From: Bacillota bacterium
Lineage (GTDB): Bacteria > Bacillota > Clostridia > Acetivibrionales > DSM-1351
Assembly (NCBI GenBank): GCA_023444055.1
Contig: JAEZRV010000087.1
Span: forward strand, 77,472 to 141,471
DNA: 64,000 bases
Reading direction: 5' to 3'
Within the stretch, counting starts at the first letter, position 1, and each line of letters begins with the position of its first letter. The translations under genes and the position numbers were made by a program. The notes beneath the pieces are model-generated. The model had not been told where the DNA came from and searched no databases. It saw nothing but the letters and a program-made list of their open reading frames with translations. This document shows, piece after piece, positions 34,460-44,309 of the stretch.

Positions 34460-36853
34460 TTGAAAGATTTCGTTGTTTACATAAAGAGACCTCTCTGTCT
34501 TTTTGGCATATCGTTTATTACAGGTATATTGCTTTGTTCTATTGTTGGCATCTCATATTTTCTGGCTTTAATAGCTTTTTGCTTAATATGTATCCTACTT
34601 CTTTTCAATAAAGTTAAAAAAGCGATATTTATTATAGTTATTTCACTGTTTTTTTTAGCTTTTGGAGGTGTTAGCTTTAATAATGCAGAAAAAACTTATT
34701 TCAATACATATAATAAGTTTTATAACAAGCCAGTAACTACTGAAGGATACATAGATAGTGATATAGAAAGAGCAAATGGAAAATTAAAATTCTATTTGAA
34801 AACAAATAAAATTACTTTTGAACAAAAAGAGTATAAAGTCTTTGGCAAATTGCTTGTAAATATTTCTGACAACAATAATTATTTTGCTGGAAATAAAGCA
34901 ATAAGTTATAGAACAAAGGTTTCTTTTACAGGAAATATCGATAAACCAAAATCTGCCACAAACCCTGGAGGATTTAATTATAAACGCTATTTGGCTTCGA
35001 TAGGAGTTTCTGGAACAGTTTATTTGAGATCAAGCTCTGATATCTATTTAATGGGAGTTAAAGGCGGTGGATGGCTTCATAAACTTGGTTTCGATATAAA
35101 GAATTCAGTATTAAGTATCATTGAATATTGTTTAGGCAAAAATCAAGCCGGCTTGCTATCAGGAATGATTATAGGATATAAAGATGGACTTGATGAAAAT
35201 GCATATAATGCTTTTAGTAAAGCTGGGTTAACTCATATAATGGTTGCTTCAGGCATGAACGTTGCATTTATCATTTTACCACTAACATTTATATTTAAAA
35301 AAATGCAGATTGGCAATCTTGCTTCAAGCATATTAACAATAGCTGTTCTTATTCTATTTGTTTTTGTGGCTGGATTTTCAGCATCCGTAGTTCGTGCTGT
35401 AATAATGGGAATTATAATATTGCTAGGCAAAATAATTATGAGGGAAACAGAGATATTTACTAGTGTTTCAGTTGCAGCTATCATTTTATTATTAATAAAT
35501 CCGTTTACACTTTTTGACATAGGATTTCAGCTATCCTTTTCCGCAACCATTTCTCTGGTAATGTTTTACCCAAAAATAAAAAAGTTTATTGATAATAAGT
35601 ATCTGCCAAATTTTATTGCAGACACACTTGCGGCAACTATTGCAGCACAAATAGGTGTTGTACCTATTACACTATTGTACTTCAATAACTTTTCAACTAT
35701 TTCAATATTATCAAATCTTCTGGTAGTACCCTTGGTTCAAGTAATTACAATAATAGGATTTATTATGGTATTCGCAGGGCTTGTAAACATAAATCTTGCT
35801 GTTCTTATTGGCTATATTAATAATACATTTCTATCATTTGTGCTTTTTGTAACTGAATTTACTTCTAAGCTTCCTTTCTCATCTTTAAAGCTCCCAACAC
35901 CACCTTTATGGATGATTATACTATACTACTTTGATGTACTATATATTTTTAAAGGCAGAGAATATTTAAAAGGTAAACATAATTATAAATTTGTGAAACA
36001 TATTTGCATTGTGTTTTTTGTTATAACATTTGTTGTTAATAAATTAATTCCTAAACCATTAGAAATAACATTTTTAGATGTAGGGCAAGGAGACAGCGCA
36101 TTCATCAGAACTGCTCATGGTACTAAGATATTTATAGATGGTGGAGGAAGAGCTGCTGGGTCAAAATCTACATTTGATGTAGGTGAATCTGTTGTGGTAC
36201 CATATATTTTGGATCAAGGAACTAAAAAGATTGACATTGTGATAGCAACTCATGGACATTCTGACCACACTGAGGGGTTGGAGGCAATTTTAAAAGAGAT
36301 GAGTGTAGGAATGGTTATATTGCCTGATACTGATGGTGCTGGTTTTAAAAGATTAATAGAATTATGCAGAAAAAAGAAAATCAATATTGTTGAATGTAAA
36401 AAAGGCGATATAATAAGACTTGATAAAGACACTGTATTTGATGTGCTTAATCCTTTAGTATTTGAGCAGGATTCTTTGTCACAACAGTCTTTGAATGATA
36501 GCTCATTAGTGTTAAAATTGAAATATAAAAAAGTAAAGGTTCTATTTCAAGGAGATGCAGAGATTCCGGTAGAACAGAGAATGCTAGAACAAGGATTGGA
36601 CTTGAGTGCAGATATACTTAAGGTTGGACATCATGGTTCTTATAGTTCAACTGGTGAGGATTTTGTAAATAAATCAGAATTCAAGTTCGCAGTAATTTCA
36701 GTAGGAAAGAATAATTTTGGACATCCTTCTCAATTTACTTTAGATAGGCTTAAGGAAAATGGAACTTTGACCTTTAGAACTGATGAGAGAGGGGCAGTTA
36801 TTGCAACGAGTTTTGGTGAAGGGGTAAAAATAAGAACTATGCTTCCTGACTAA
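34460..36853 (+). CDS. comEC: ComEC/Rec2 DNA-uptake channel with metallo-beta-lactamase domain
   Basis: 797 residues, near full family length. N-terminal membrane helices and an OB-like loop (about 60-200) come first, then the competence core ('GLLSGMIIGYKDGLDENAYNAF', 'LTHIMVASGMNVAFI') with further spans to about residue 510. The C-terminal domain is a metallo-beta-lactamase fold with D-V-G-Q-G-D-S and the metal motif T-H-G-H-S-D-H, plus GHHGS. In competent bacteria ComEC passes single-stranded DNA across the membrane. Start is TTG 34460 with AGGAAGGG upstream. holA follows after 82 bases; no other com genes are near. Confidence 0.9.
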   Translation: MKDFVVYIKRPLCLFGISFITGILLCSIVGISYFLALIAFCLICILLLFNKVKKAIFIIVISLFFLAFGGVSFNNAEKTYFNTYNKFYNKPVTTEGYIDSDIERANGKLKFYLKTNKITFEQKEYKVFGKLLVNISDNNNYFAGNKAISYRTKVSFTGNIDKPKSATNPGGFNYKRYLASIGVSGTVYLRSSSDIYLMGVKGGGWLHKLGFDIKNSVLSIIEYCLGKNQAGLLSGMIIGYKDGLDENAYNAFSKAGLTHIMVASGMNVAFIILPLTFIFKKMQIGNLASSILTIAVLILFVFVAGFSASVVRAVIMGIIILLGKIIMRETEIFTSVSVAAIILLLINPFTLFDIGFQLSFSATISLVMFYPKIKKFIDNKYLPNFIADTLAATIAAQIGVVPITLLYFNNFSTISILSNLLVVPLVQVITIIGFIMVFAGLVNINLAVLIGYINNTFLSFVLFVTEFTSKLPFSSLKLPTPPLWMIILYYFDVLYIFKGREYLKGKHNYKFVKHICIVFFVITFVVNKLIPKPLEITFLDVGQGDSAFIRTAHGTKIFIDGGGRAAGSKSTFDVGESVVVPYILDQGTKKIDIVIATHGHSDHTEGLEAILKEMSVGMVILPDTDGAGFKRLIELCRKKKINIVECKKGDIIRLDKDTVFDVLNPLVFEQDSLSQQSLNDSSLVLKLKYKKVKVLFQGDAEIPVEQRMLEQGLDLSADILKVGHHGSYSSTGEDFVNKSEFKFAVISVGKNNFGHPSQFTLDRLKENGTLTFRTDERGAVIATSFGEGVKIRTMLPD

Positions 36854-36935
36854 TTTAAAAACTCTCTTTATCAATAATATAGCGCTTTCAGTTATAATTT
36901 AGGTTTGTCTACGAAAAGATGAAAGAGGAATTTAT

Positions 36936-37958
36936 ATGAGTGTAGAAATTTTGAAAAAACAGATCAAAGAAAATAAACTACAAAATGTTTATCTTTTTTA
37001 TGGTGCTGAAGAATACTTAATGAAATATTATATTAACGCTATACAAAAAATAATTGTGAATGAAGAAAATAGTGAGCTTAATTTTATTTCATTTGATGGT
37101 AAGATTGATGAAGATACGATTATTGCTAATTGTGAAACTTTACCAATGTTCAGTGAAAGGAAGCTGATTATTGTTAAAAACTCAGGAATGTTTAAATCAA
37201 AAAAAGGCGATAGCGATAGCAAAGTATCAGCTAAAAAGTCCACTAAAGATAAGTTTTCTGAATACTTGGAAAATATGCCACCTTATACATGCTTGATTAT
37301 GGTTGAAGCAGAGATTGATAAAAGACTAAAGCTGGTTAATACAATTAAAAAAAATGGTCTTATTGTAGAATTGGATTTCCAAAAACCAGCGGACTTAGTA
37401 AAATGGGTTACAAAGGTATTGAGCAGCTACAAAAAGAACATTAATCAAATGGCTGCCTCATATTTGGTTGAAAATAGCGATTATTCAATGACTGAGCTAC
37501 TTAATGAGATAGATAAAATAATTAATTTTGTCGGTGATAAGCAAGAGATAACAATTAACGATATTGAAAGCGTATGTAATAAATCAATAAAGAGTAGGAT
37601 ATTTGACCTCACTGATGCTATTTCAGCGGGAAACACATCTAAGGCTCTAAATTTGTTAAATGATATGGCAGCACTAAAGGAACCTATGCAAAAAGTTTTA
37701 TTCATGATTATAAGGCAAATTAGAATGTTATACAGGATAAAGCTTCTTAGACTGAAAGGCATGAGAGAAGATTTAGTGACAAAGCAATTAGGACTTACGC
37801 CTTATGTCGCTTCAAAGGTAATGAGTGTTAGTAAAAATATGGATATTAATACTCTTGAAAGGGCTATGTATTATAGCTTAGAACTGGATGAATCAATAAA
37901 AACAGGAAGGATAACAGATAGAGTGGCTATAGAACTTCTGATTGCATCTATGGGTTAG
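36936..37958 (+). CDS. holA: DNA polymerase III subunit delta
   Basis: 340 residues. The N-terminal AAA-like fold ('NVYLFYGAEEYLMKYYINAI'), 'MFSERKLIIVKN' and the C-terminal collar ('ISAGNTSKALNLLNDMAALKEPMQKVLFMIIRQIRMLY') are typical of delta, which opens the sliding clamp within the clamp loader. As in other delta proteins no functional Walker A motif is seen. GAAAGAGGAAT precedes the ATG. The comEC-holA order is conserved in Firmicutes. Confidence 0.92.
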   Translation: MSVEILKKQIKENKLQNVYLFYGAEEYLMKYYINAIQKIIVNEENSELNFISFDGKIDEDTIIANCETLPMFSERKLIIVKNSGMFKSKKGDSDSKVSAKKSTKDKFSEYLENMPPYTCLIMVEAEIDKRLKLVNTIKKNGLIVELDFQKPADLVKWVTKVLSSYKKNINQMAASYLVENSDYSMTELLNEIDKIINFVGDKQEITINDIESVCNKSIKSRIFDLTDAISAGNTSKALNLLNDMAALKEPMQKVLFMIIRQIRMLYRIKLLRLKGMREDLVTKQLGLTPYVASKVMSVSKNMDINTLERAMYYSLELDESIKTGRITDRVAIELLIASMG

Positions 37959-38100
37959 AATTGTTTAATGTTTAGAGGATTAACTAACTTAATAATGAGA
38001 ATATTGCGAAAATCTCTTGTATTAATCTTTATGTATCCCATTTGCAATCTTTTATAATAAAATGAATCGTAGCAATTAAAAAAAATCGGGGGTTAAAAAA

Positions 38101-39861
38101 TTGTATAAATGGATTTTAAAGAATCCTAAAAGGGACTTCAAAAAGATGTCCCAAACATTGGGAGTTAGTGAGCTTATTTGCAGGATTTTAGTAAATAGGT
38201 GCGTTGACGATTATGATATGGCAAAATGCTTTATTCAACCTGATATTGAAGGCTTATTCAATGCTAGATTGATGAAGGACTTAGAAAAGGGCACGTTGAT
38301 AATAAAGGATAAAATAGAGTCAGGTAAAAAAATAAGAATAATTGGTGACTATGATGTTGATGGAGTTATTAGCACATATATACTATTTAAAGCAATAAGC
38401 AGATGTGGTGGCAGAGTTGATTATGTTATACCTCACAGAATTTATGATGGCTATGGCATTAATGATACCATTATTGAAAGAGCAAAAGAGGAAGATGTTG
38501 ACACCATTATTACATGTGATAATGGTATTTCAGCTATAGAACAGATAAAGTATGCCAAGGAATTAGGCATTACAGTTATAATAACAGATCATCATGATGT
38601 GCCTTTTATAGAGGATTCCGATAATAACAAAATACAAGTAACGCCAGAAGCCGATGCGGTTATTGATATGAAACAAGCTGAATGTAAGTATCCGTTCAAG
38701 CTGCTATGTGGTGCAGGGGTAGCATTTAAATTCATTCAAGTTCTATATCAGGAAATGAATATCCCAAAGCATGAAGAATCAGCATTTTATGAGTTTCTTG
38801 CAATTGCAACAGTATGTGATGTTGTTGACTTAACGGGAGAAAATAGAATATTGGTCAAAAATGGGTTAAAAACTATTAGCAACAGTCAGAATATTGGTTT
38901 AAATGCACTTATGGAACAAACTGGGATTATCGGCAAAGATATCGGTGTTTATCATTTGGGTTTTATCATAGGACCTTGCATAAATGCGTCTGGAAGACTG
39001 GATTGTGCTATTAAGGGATTAGAGCTGCTGCTCTGTACAAATAGTGATGAAGCGGTAGTAAGAGCGGAGGAGCTTCATTGCTTGAATACCGAAAGAAAAA
39101 ATATGACATTAGCTGGAGTGGAGGAAGCAGTTGCCACTATTGAAAACAGTGATTTGAAAAATGATAAAGTACTAGTTGTATATAGACCTAATATTCATGA
39201 AAGCATAGCTGGTATAATAGCTGGCAAGGTTAGAGAAAAGTTTAATGTTCCTACTTTTATTTTAACAGATAGTGAAAATTGTGTTAAAGGTTCTGGAAGG
39301 TCGATAGATGCTTACAATATGTTCGAAGAACTGCAAAAATGTAAGGAGCTTTTAACAAGGTTCGGAGGTCACCCATTAGCAGCGGGTTTTAGTCTTGAAC
39401 CTAATAACGTAGATGTTTTGAGAAAACAGCTAAATAATTGTTCTGTGTTAACAGAGGATGATCTAATTCCAAAAGTGTATATTGATGCGCGAATACCTAT
39501 TGACACAGTTAGCCTTTCATTAGCAGAGGAACTTAAGATACTTGAACCTTATGGCAAAGGAAATTCTAAACCACTTTTTGCCGACAAAAACATAAGAGTT
39601 AGTAGAGCAACAGTATTAGGTGTCAATAAAAATGTACTAAAGCTTAGATTGTTGTCTAATAATAAATACATTGACAGTATTTATTTTGGCGATATTCAAG
39701 AATTCGACCAGTATATAACAGAAAAATTTGGAGAACAGGAGCTGAACAAAATATATTCTGGATATGCTAATGATGTTAAACTTGATATGACTTTTCATAT
39801 TGACATAAATGAATATAATGGAAATCGAAATGTTCAGCTTATAATGCAAAACTATAGATAA
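38101..39861 (+). CDS. recJ: Single-stranded-DNA exonuclease RecJ, DHH family
   Basis: 586 residues, from TTG 38101 with GGGGG upstream. DHH motifs: G-D-Y-D-V-D-G-V (I), D-N-G-I-S-A (II), T-D-H-H-D-V (III), CGAGVAFK; DHHA1: 'AGKVREKFNVPTFI' and 'GSGRSIDAYNM...RFGGHPLAAGF'; then an OB fold. It degrades ssDNA 5' to 3' in recombination and repair. Residues needed for Mn2+ binding are present. The following apt gene is 400 bases away. Confidence 0.9.
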   Translation: MYKWILKNPKRDFKKMSQTLGVSELICRILVNRCVDDYDMAKCFIQPDIEGLFNARLMKDLEKGTLIIKDKIESGKKIRIIGDYDVDGVISTYILFKAISRCGGRVDYVIPHRIYDGYGINDTIIERAKEEDVDTIITCDNGISAIEQIKYAKELGITVIITDHHDVPFIEDSDNNKIQVTPEADAVIDMKQAECKYPFKLLCGAGVAFKFIQVLYQEMNIPKHEESAFYEFLAIATVCDVVDLTGENRILVKNGLKTISNSQNIGLNALMEQTGIIGKDIGVYHLGFIIGPCINASGRLDCAIKGLELLLCTNSDEAVVRAEELHCLNTERKNMTLAGVEEAVATIENSDLKNDKVLVVYRPNIHESIAGIIAGKVREKFNVPTFILTDSENCVKGSGRSIDAYNMFEELQKCKELLTRFGGHPLAAGFSLEPNNVDVLRKQLNNCSVLTEDDLIPKVYIDARIPIDTVSLSLAEELKILEPYGKGNSKPLFADKNIRVSRATVLGVNKNVLKLRLLSNNKYIDSIYFGDIQEFDQYITEKFGEQELNKIYSGYANDVKLDMTFHIDINEYNGNRNVQLIMQNYR

Positions 39862-39876
39862 ACTTAAACTTTACAG

Positions 39877-39906
39877 TTGATAAATGTTAATATAGACAGT
39901 TATAAT
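39877..39906 (+). promoter_or_regulatory. Probable promoter of the apt-relA group
   Basis: TTGATA (39877-39882), 18-base spacer, TATAAT (39901-39906). If used, it gives apt a leader of about 360 bases. That stretch (39910-40255) is very AT-rich, with short direct repeats (AATAATTTATT twice; TATGGTGATAC/TATGGTAATAC) but no structure I recognise. Confidence 0.4.
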
Positions 39907-40269
39907 ATATTTATATACTAAGACTGAATCCATTACATGGAAGCAGATAATATTGAAAACAAAAAACTACATGAAAATAGTTCCGTTTGAGGTAAGTTAA
40001 AAATCAAATTGCTTGTAAGTATGTCAGTATTTCATTATAATAGTTATATCTTGTAATAAATCAAATAAATATTTTAAATGTACTTACTTTATTAAATCAA
40101 TAATTTATTCAGTATAATTGTTTTATTAATAATTTATTAAGCAGTTACAGTAGATAATGAGTCATGGCAATATATGGTGATACGAAAGACTGTATATAAT
40201 GAAATTGTATGGTAATACAAAGTATGGTATTTTATTAAAATAAATAGTTAATTGAAGGGGAGTATTACA

Positions 40270-40785
40270 ATGGATTTTAAATCAAAACTTAGGCATGTTA
40301 TGGATTTTCCAAAGGAAGGAATTGATTTTATTGATATAACTACAGTGTTGCAAGACGCAGAGGCATTCAAATGCTGTATGGACAAATTCTCAGAACTTGC
40401 TGGACAGATGGAGGACTTTGATATAATTCTTGGGTCTGAGTCTAGAGGATTTATTTTCGGTGCCCCCCTTGCATACAAAATGGGAAAAGGGTTTGTTCCA
40501 GTAAGAAAAAAAGGTAAACTCCCTTACAAGACAATTAGTGCAGAATATGATTTAGAATATGGAAAAGATATTTTAGAAATACATGCTGATGCAATAAAAC
40601 CTGGTCAAAATGTTTTGATAGTAGATGATCTCCTTGCAACAGGCGGAACTGCTGATGCTAATATTAGATTGGTTGAGCAGCTTGGAGGAAAGGTTGTTGG
40701 CCTTGTATATTTTATTGAACTTTCAATGCTTAATGGCAGAGAGAAGTTAAAGGATTATAAAGTAGAATCTATTGTAGAGTTTTAA
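40270..40785 (+). CDS. apt: Adenine phosphoribosyltransferase
   Basis: 171 residues from ATG 40270, with GGGGAG upstream (an in-frame ATG 18 bases earlier lies before the RBS). It shows the PRPP-binding motif V-L-I-V-D-D-L-L-A-T-G-G-T (about residues 116-128), 'ESRGFIFGAPLA', and the flexible loop 'RKKGKLPYKT'. It salvages adenine to AMP. It is followed closely by relA, a common Firmicute pair joining purine salvage and (p)ppGpp control. Confidence 0.95.
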   Translation: MDFKSKLRHVMDFPKEGIDFIDITTVLQDAEAFKCCMDKFSELAGQMEDFDIILGSESRGFIFGAPLAYKMGKGFVPVRKKGKLPYKTISAEYDLEYGKDILEIHADAIKPGQNVLIVDDLLATGGTADANIRLVEQLGGKVVGLVYFIELSMLNGREKLKDYKVESIVEF

Positions 40786-40824
40786 TGAAGTTAAGTCATA
40801 TTGACTAATGGAGGGCATTATATT

Positions 40825-43032
40825 TTGACAGAGCGTTTTTTAGTACTTGTTGAAAAAGTAAAGAAATACGACCCTAATGCTAATGTCGAATTGCTGGAAA
40901 AGGCATATGCAGTTTCAAGTTCAGCGCATGAGGGACAACAGAGAATTTCAGGTGAACCATTTATAATCCACCCGGTTGAAGTAGCGATTATTTTAGCTGA
41001 TATGGAGCTGGATGTTACTGCCCTCGTTGCAGCTCTTCTCCATGATACTATTGAGGATACAACATGTACTTATGAAACGTTAAAAACACAGTTTGGGACG
41101 ACGGTTGCAGAACTTGTTGATGGAGTTACAAAATTGGGTAAAATTCCATTTACTTCAAAGGAAGAGCAACAGGTTGAAAACCTTAGAAAAATGTTTATGG
41201 CTATGGCAAAGGATATTCGTGTAATCATGATTAAACTTGCCGATAGGTTACATAATATGCGTACTTTAAAATATATGACTGAGGGTAAACAGATTGAAAA
41301 AGCCAGTGAAACCTTGGAAATATATGCTCCATTAGCGCATAGACTTGGTATTTCTAAAATCAAATGGGAACTAGAGGATCTGTGCTTAAGGTATTTAGAT
41401 CCAAAGGGGTATTATGATTTAGTTCAAAAAGTTGCCTATAAGAGAAAAGAAAGAGAAGCATATATTTCTGAAATAGTTCAAACTTTGAGAGTTAAAACTG
41501 ATGAGCTTGGTTTAGAAAATGTCCAAATTGATGGAAGACCAAAGCACTTCTATAGTATTTATAGGAAGATGGTAGATCAGGGCAAAACAATAGAGCAGAT
41601 ATATGATTTATTTGCATTTCGCATAATTGTAAATACTGTTCAAGATTGTTATGCTTTGCTTGGTCTTGTCCATGAACTATACAAGCCTTTACCTGGTAGA
41701 GTTAAGGACTTTATTGCAATGCCTAAACCGAATATGTACCAATCTTTGCACACTACTTTAATTGGTCCTGAAGGAAAGCCATTTGAGGTTCAAATAAGGA
41801 CATGGGACATGCATAGAGTAGCTGAAGTTGGTATAGCTGCTCATTGGAAGTATAAAGAAAACGGAAAAGATGGTGCAAATGGAGGAAAGGATCCTGTAGC
41901 AAAGGATTCTGAAAATAAATTTGCATGGCTAAGGCAGCTTTTAGAATGGCAGAAAGATACCAGAGATGAAAACGAATTTATGGAAACTCTAAAAATAGAT
42001 TTGTTTACAGATGAGGTGTTTATATTTACTCCAAAGGGTGATGTGCTTAATCTTCCAGTAGATTCTACACCTGTTGACTTTGCTTATTATATTCATAGTG
42101 CCATAGGGAATAAAATGATAGGAGCTAAAGTAAATGGTAAGATGGTTCCTATTGATTATACGCTTCAAAATGGTGATATTATTGAAATTTTAACTTCATC
42201 CACTATACATGGACCTAGCAGAGACTGGCTTAAAATAGTTAAGAGCAGCCAAGCTAGAAACAAGATAAATCAGTGGTTTAAGAAGGAAAAAAGAGAAGAG
42301 AATATCATTAGAGGCAAAGAAATGATTGAGAAGGAGCTTAAAAAGCAAGGGTTTACCTATAATCAATTGTTTAAGCCTGAATGGATTGAATTAGTTCTGC
42401 GCAAATATAATTTTTCGTCTTTAGAAGATTTATATGCCGGTATTGGTTACGGCGCAATGACAACTAATAAAGTTTTAACAAAGCTGAAGGACGAGTTTAA
42501 AAAGACACTTAAACCTGAAGAGTTAGAACAAATTCTTGAAAATATTGCTCAGAATAAAAATGAAAAAAAGAAAAAGCGTGTTCCTGAAAGCGGAATTGTT
42601 GTTAAGGGAATTGATAATTGTTTGGTAAGGCTTTCTAGGTGCTGTAATCCAGTCCCGGGTGATGAAATAATTGGTTATATAACCCGAGGAAGAGGGGTTT
42701 CAGTTCATCGAAGTGATTGTATAAATGTAACTGCTGGTCTTGAAGAAGAAGGCAGACTAATAGATGTAAAATGGTTTTCCACTGTTGATGTGGCTTATAA
42801 GGCAGATATAACTGTAATGGCTCATGATAGAACAGCATTATTGCTAGATATAACAAATAGTATTGCTGAGTTGAAAATACCTATTAAAGCTTTAAATGCG
42901 AGAACTACAAAAGAGCAAGAAACTGTAATAAATCTTACTCTGGAAATAACTAATACAGAGCAATTAGAAAAAATAATTAAAAAATTAAGAAAAATAGATA
43001 GCGTATTTGACGTAACAAGAAATAAGCAGTAG
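40825..43032 (+). CDS. relA: Bifunctional (p)ppGpp synthetase/hydrolase
   Basis: 735 residues from TTG 40825, preceded by TGGAGGG at good spacing; the upstream in-frame TTG 40801 precedes that RBS. Order: HD hydrolase domain with H-D-T-I-E-D (ALLHDTIEDT) and 'IKLADRLHNMRTLKYM'; synthetase with 'GRPKHFYSIYRKM' and 'YDLFAFRIIV'; TGS ('DEVFIFTPKGDVLNLP'); Cys-containing zinc-finger region ('RLSRCCNPVPGDEI'); ACT domain. All active-site signatures are intact, so both synthesis and breakdown of the stringent-response alarmone are expected. Confidence 0.95.
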   Translation: MTERFLVLVEKVKKYDPNANVELLEKAYAVSSSAHEGQQRISGEPFIIHPVEVAIILADMELDVTALVAALLHDTIEDTTCTYETLKTQFGTTVAELVDGVTKLGKIPFTSKEEQQVENLRKMFMAMAKDIRVIMIKLADRLHNMRTLKYMTEGKQIEKASETLEIYAPLAHRLGISKIKWELEDLCLRYLDPKGYYDLVQKVAYKRKEREAYISEIVQTLRVKTDELGLENVQIDGRPKHFYSIYRKMVDQGKTIEQIYDLFAFRIIVNTVQDCYALLGLVHELYKPLPGRVKDFIAMPKPNMYQSLHTTLIGPEGKPFEVQIRTWDMHRVAEVGIAAHWKYKENGKDGANGGKDPVAKDSENKFAWLRQLLEWQKDTRDENEFMETLKIDLFTDEVFIFTPKGDVLNLPVDSTPVDFAYYIHSAIGNKMIGAKVNGKMVPIDYTLQNGDIIEILTSSTIHGPSRDWLKIVKSSQARNKINQWFKKEKREENIIRGKEMIEKELKKQGFTYNQLFKPEWIELVLRKYNFSSLEDLYAGIGYGAMTTNKVLTKLKDEFKKTLKPEELEQILENIAQNKNEKKKKRVPESGIVVKGIDNCLVRLSRCCNPVPGDEIIGYITRGRGVSVHRSDCINVTAGLEEEGRLIDVKWFSTVDVAYKADITVMAHDRTALLLDITNSIAELKIPIKALNARTTKEQETVINLTLEITNTEQLEKIIKKLRKIDSVFDVTRNKQ

Positions 43033-43054
43033 GCAAAAGTGGCATGGAGGTAAA

Positions 43055-43504
43055 ATGAGAGCGGTTGTACAAAGGGTAAGAAACTCTAAAGTAACAGTTG
43101 ATGAAAATATTACAGGTGAAATAAAGCAAGGATTAATGGTTCTGCTAGGAGTGGGACTTGAGGATTCAAGTTTGGATGCTGATTATCTAGCGGAAAAGAT
43201 TTTAAACCTACGTATATTTGAAGATCATGATGGAAAAATGAATAGGTCTTTGATTGATATTAGCGGAGAAATACTAGTTGTTTCCCAATTTACTTTATAT
43301 GGAGATTGCAGAAAAGGTAAAAGACCTAGTTTTGATAAGGCTGCAAGGCCGGAAATAGCGAAAGAACTATATGAATACTTTGTAAATAAATGCAAGCAAT
43401 ACGACATAAAAGTTCAAACAGGAATATTTCAAGCACATATGGTTGTTGATATAAGTAATGATGGTCCTGTTACAATTTTACTTGATAGCAAAAAGGAGTT
43501 TTAA
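43055..43504 (+). CDS. dtd: D-aminoacyl-tRNA deacylase
   Basis: 149 residues, the exact family size. It has the two active-site motifs S-Q-F-T-L-Y (residues 74-79) and G-P-V-T (in SNDGPVTI near the C-terminus), and the start MRAVVQRV. It frees tRNA from wrongly attached D-amino acids and glycine. TGGAGGT lies before the ATG, 22 bases after relA. Confidence 0.96.
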   Translation: MRAVVQRVRNSKVTVDENITGEIKQGLMVLLGVGLEDSSLDADYLAEKILNLRIFEDHDGKMNRSLIDISGEILVVSQFTLYGDCRKGKRPSFDKAARPEIAKELYEYFVNKCKQYDIKVQTGIFQAHMVVDISNDGPVTILLDSKKEF

Positions 43505-43506
43505 AG

Positions 43507-44133
43507 ATGATTATAAAACCTATTTTTGGTGGTATATATGAATCAATTTCATATTTGGTTGGGGACACTGAAAAGGCAGTATTGATTGATGCCGGTGTTA
43601 AATGTGAAAAAGTTCTTGCTACTGCTAAAGAATTGAATTTAAATATTGAAAAAGTAATTCTTACACATGGGCATGTTGACCATATTATTGAGTTAAATGA
43701 AATAATAGAAAATACAAATGCAATGGTATATATTCATATTGATGACGAAAAGGCTTTGACAGATGCTAGATTTAATTTATCTGCATTTTCAGGTGAACCT
43801 ACAACTTATAAAGGAAAATATGAAGTGCTGAGAGACGGAAGTGTATTACAATTAGAGAATCTGGAATTTAAAATTATTCATACACCAGGGCATACAATGG
43901 GGTCTATTTGTATTCAATTGAATAACACACTATTTTCTGGAGATACATTATTTAGATTCAGTTATGGAAGAGTTGATTTTCCAAATGGCAGTATTGAAAA
44001 GATTTATGATTCTATAGTAAATAAGCTGTTTTTGTTACCAGATGATATGATTGTATACCCAGGACATGGAAATAGTACAACAATTGAGATGGAAAAGAGA
44101 GCAAATCCAATAAAGAGTGCTAGTCAGTGGTAA
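43507..44133 (+). CDS. MBL-fold hydrolase, GloB-like
   Basis: 208 residues; metal motif T-H-G-H-V-D-H, then H in 'HTPGHTMGS', D in 'FSGDTLF' and 'YPGHG', as in hydroxyacylglutathione hydrolase-type enzymes of about 200 residues. It starts two bases after dtd, with AAGGAG inside dtd, so the pair is translationally coupled. Its substrate is unknown; a small thioester or metabolite repair role is usual for the family. Confidence 0.85.
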   Translation: MIIKPIFGGIYESISYLVGDTEKAVLIDAGVKCEKVLATAKELNLNIEKVILTHGHVDHIIELNEIIENTNAMVYIHIDDEKALTDARFNLSAFSGEPTTYKGKYEVLRDGSVLQLENLEFKIIHTPGHTMGSICIQLNNTLFSGDTLFRFSYGRVDFPNGSIEKIYDSIVNKLFLLPDDMIVYPGHGNSTTIEMEKRANPIKSASQW

Positions 44134-44134
44134 C

Positions 44135-44294
44135 AACTTGAAATTAGAGTTTGTGCAAACATGGTGCATTTCGAGTTAAGAAAAGCCACAAGTGTCTTTT
44201 CCAAAAATAGTTATATGTGTAAGTAAACATATATGGCAAACTTGAAATTATAGTTTGTGCAAACATGGTGCATTTCAAGTTAAGAAAAGCCACA
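44135..44294 (+). repeat. Two B-family elements, the second fused to the hemZ start
   Basis: Copy 1: AACTTGAAAT (44135-44144) with ATTTCGAGTT (44168-44177), hairpin 2 GAAAAGCCAC/GTGTCTTTTC with AA loop (to 44202). Copy 2: ACTTGAAAT (44240-44248) with ATTTCAAGT (44272-44280); its hairpin 2 is cut after AAGAAAAGCCACA, where hemZ leader sequence begins. The G in copy 1's right arm is an A in copy 2, turning a G-U pair into A-U. Loops keep GTTTGTGCAAACATGGTGC. Confidence 0.8.
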
Positions 44295-44309
44295 ATGGAA
44301 GAGGATAAA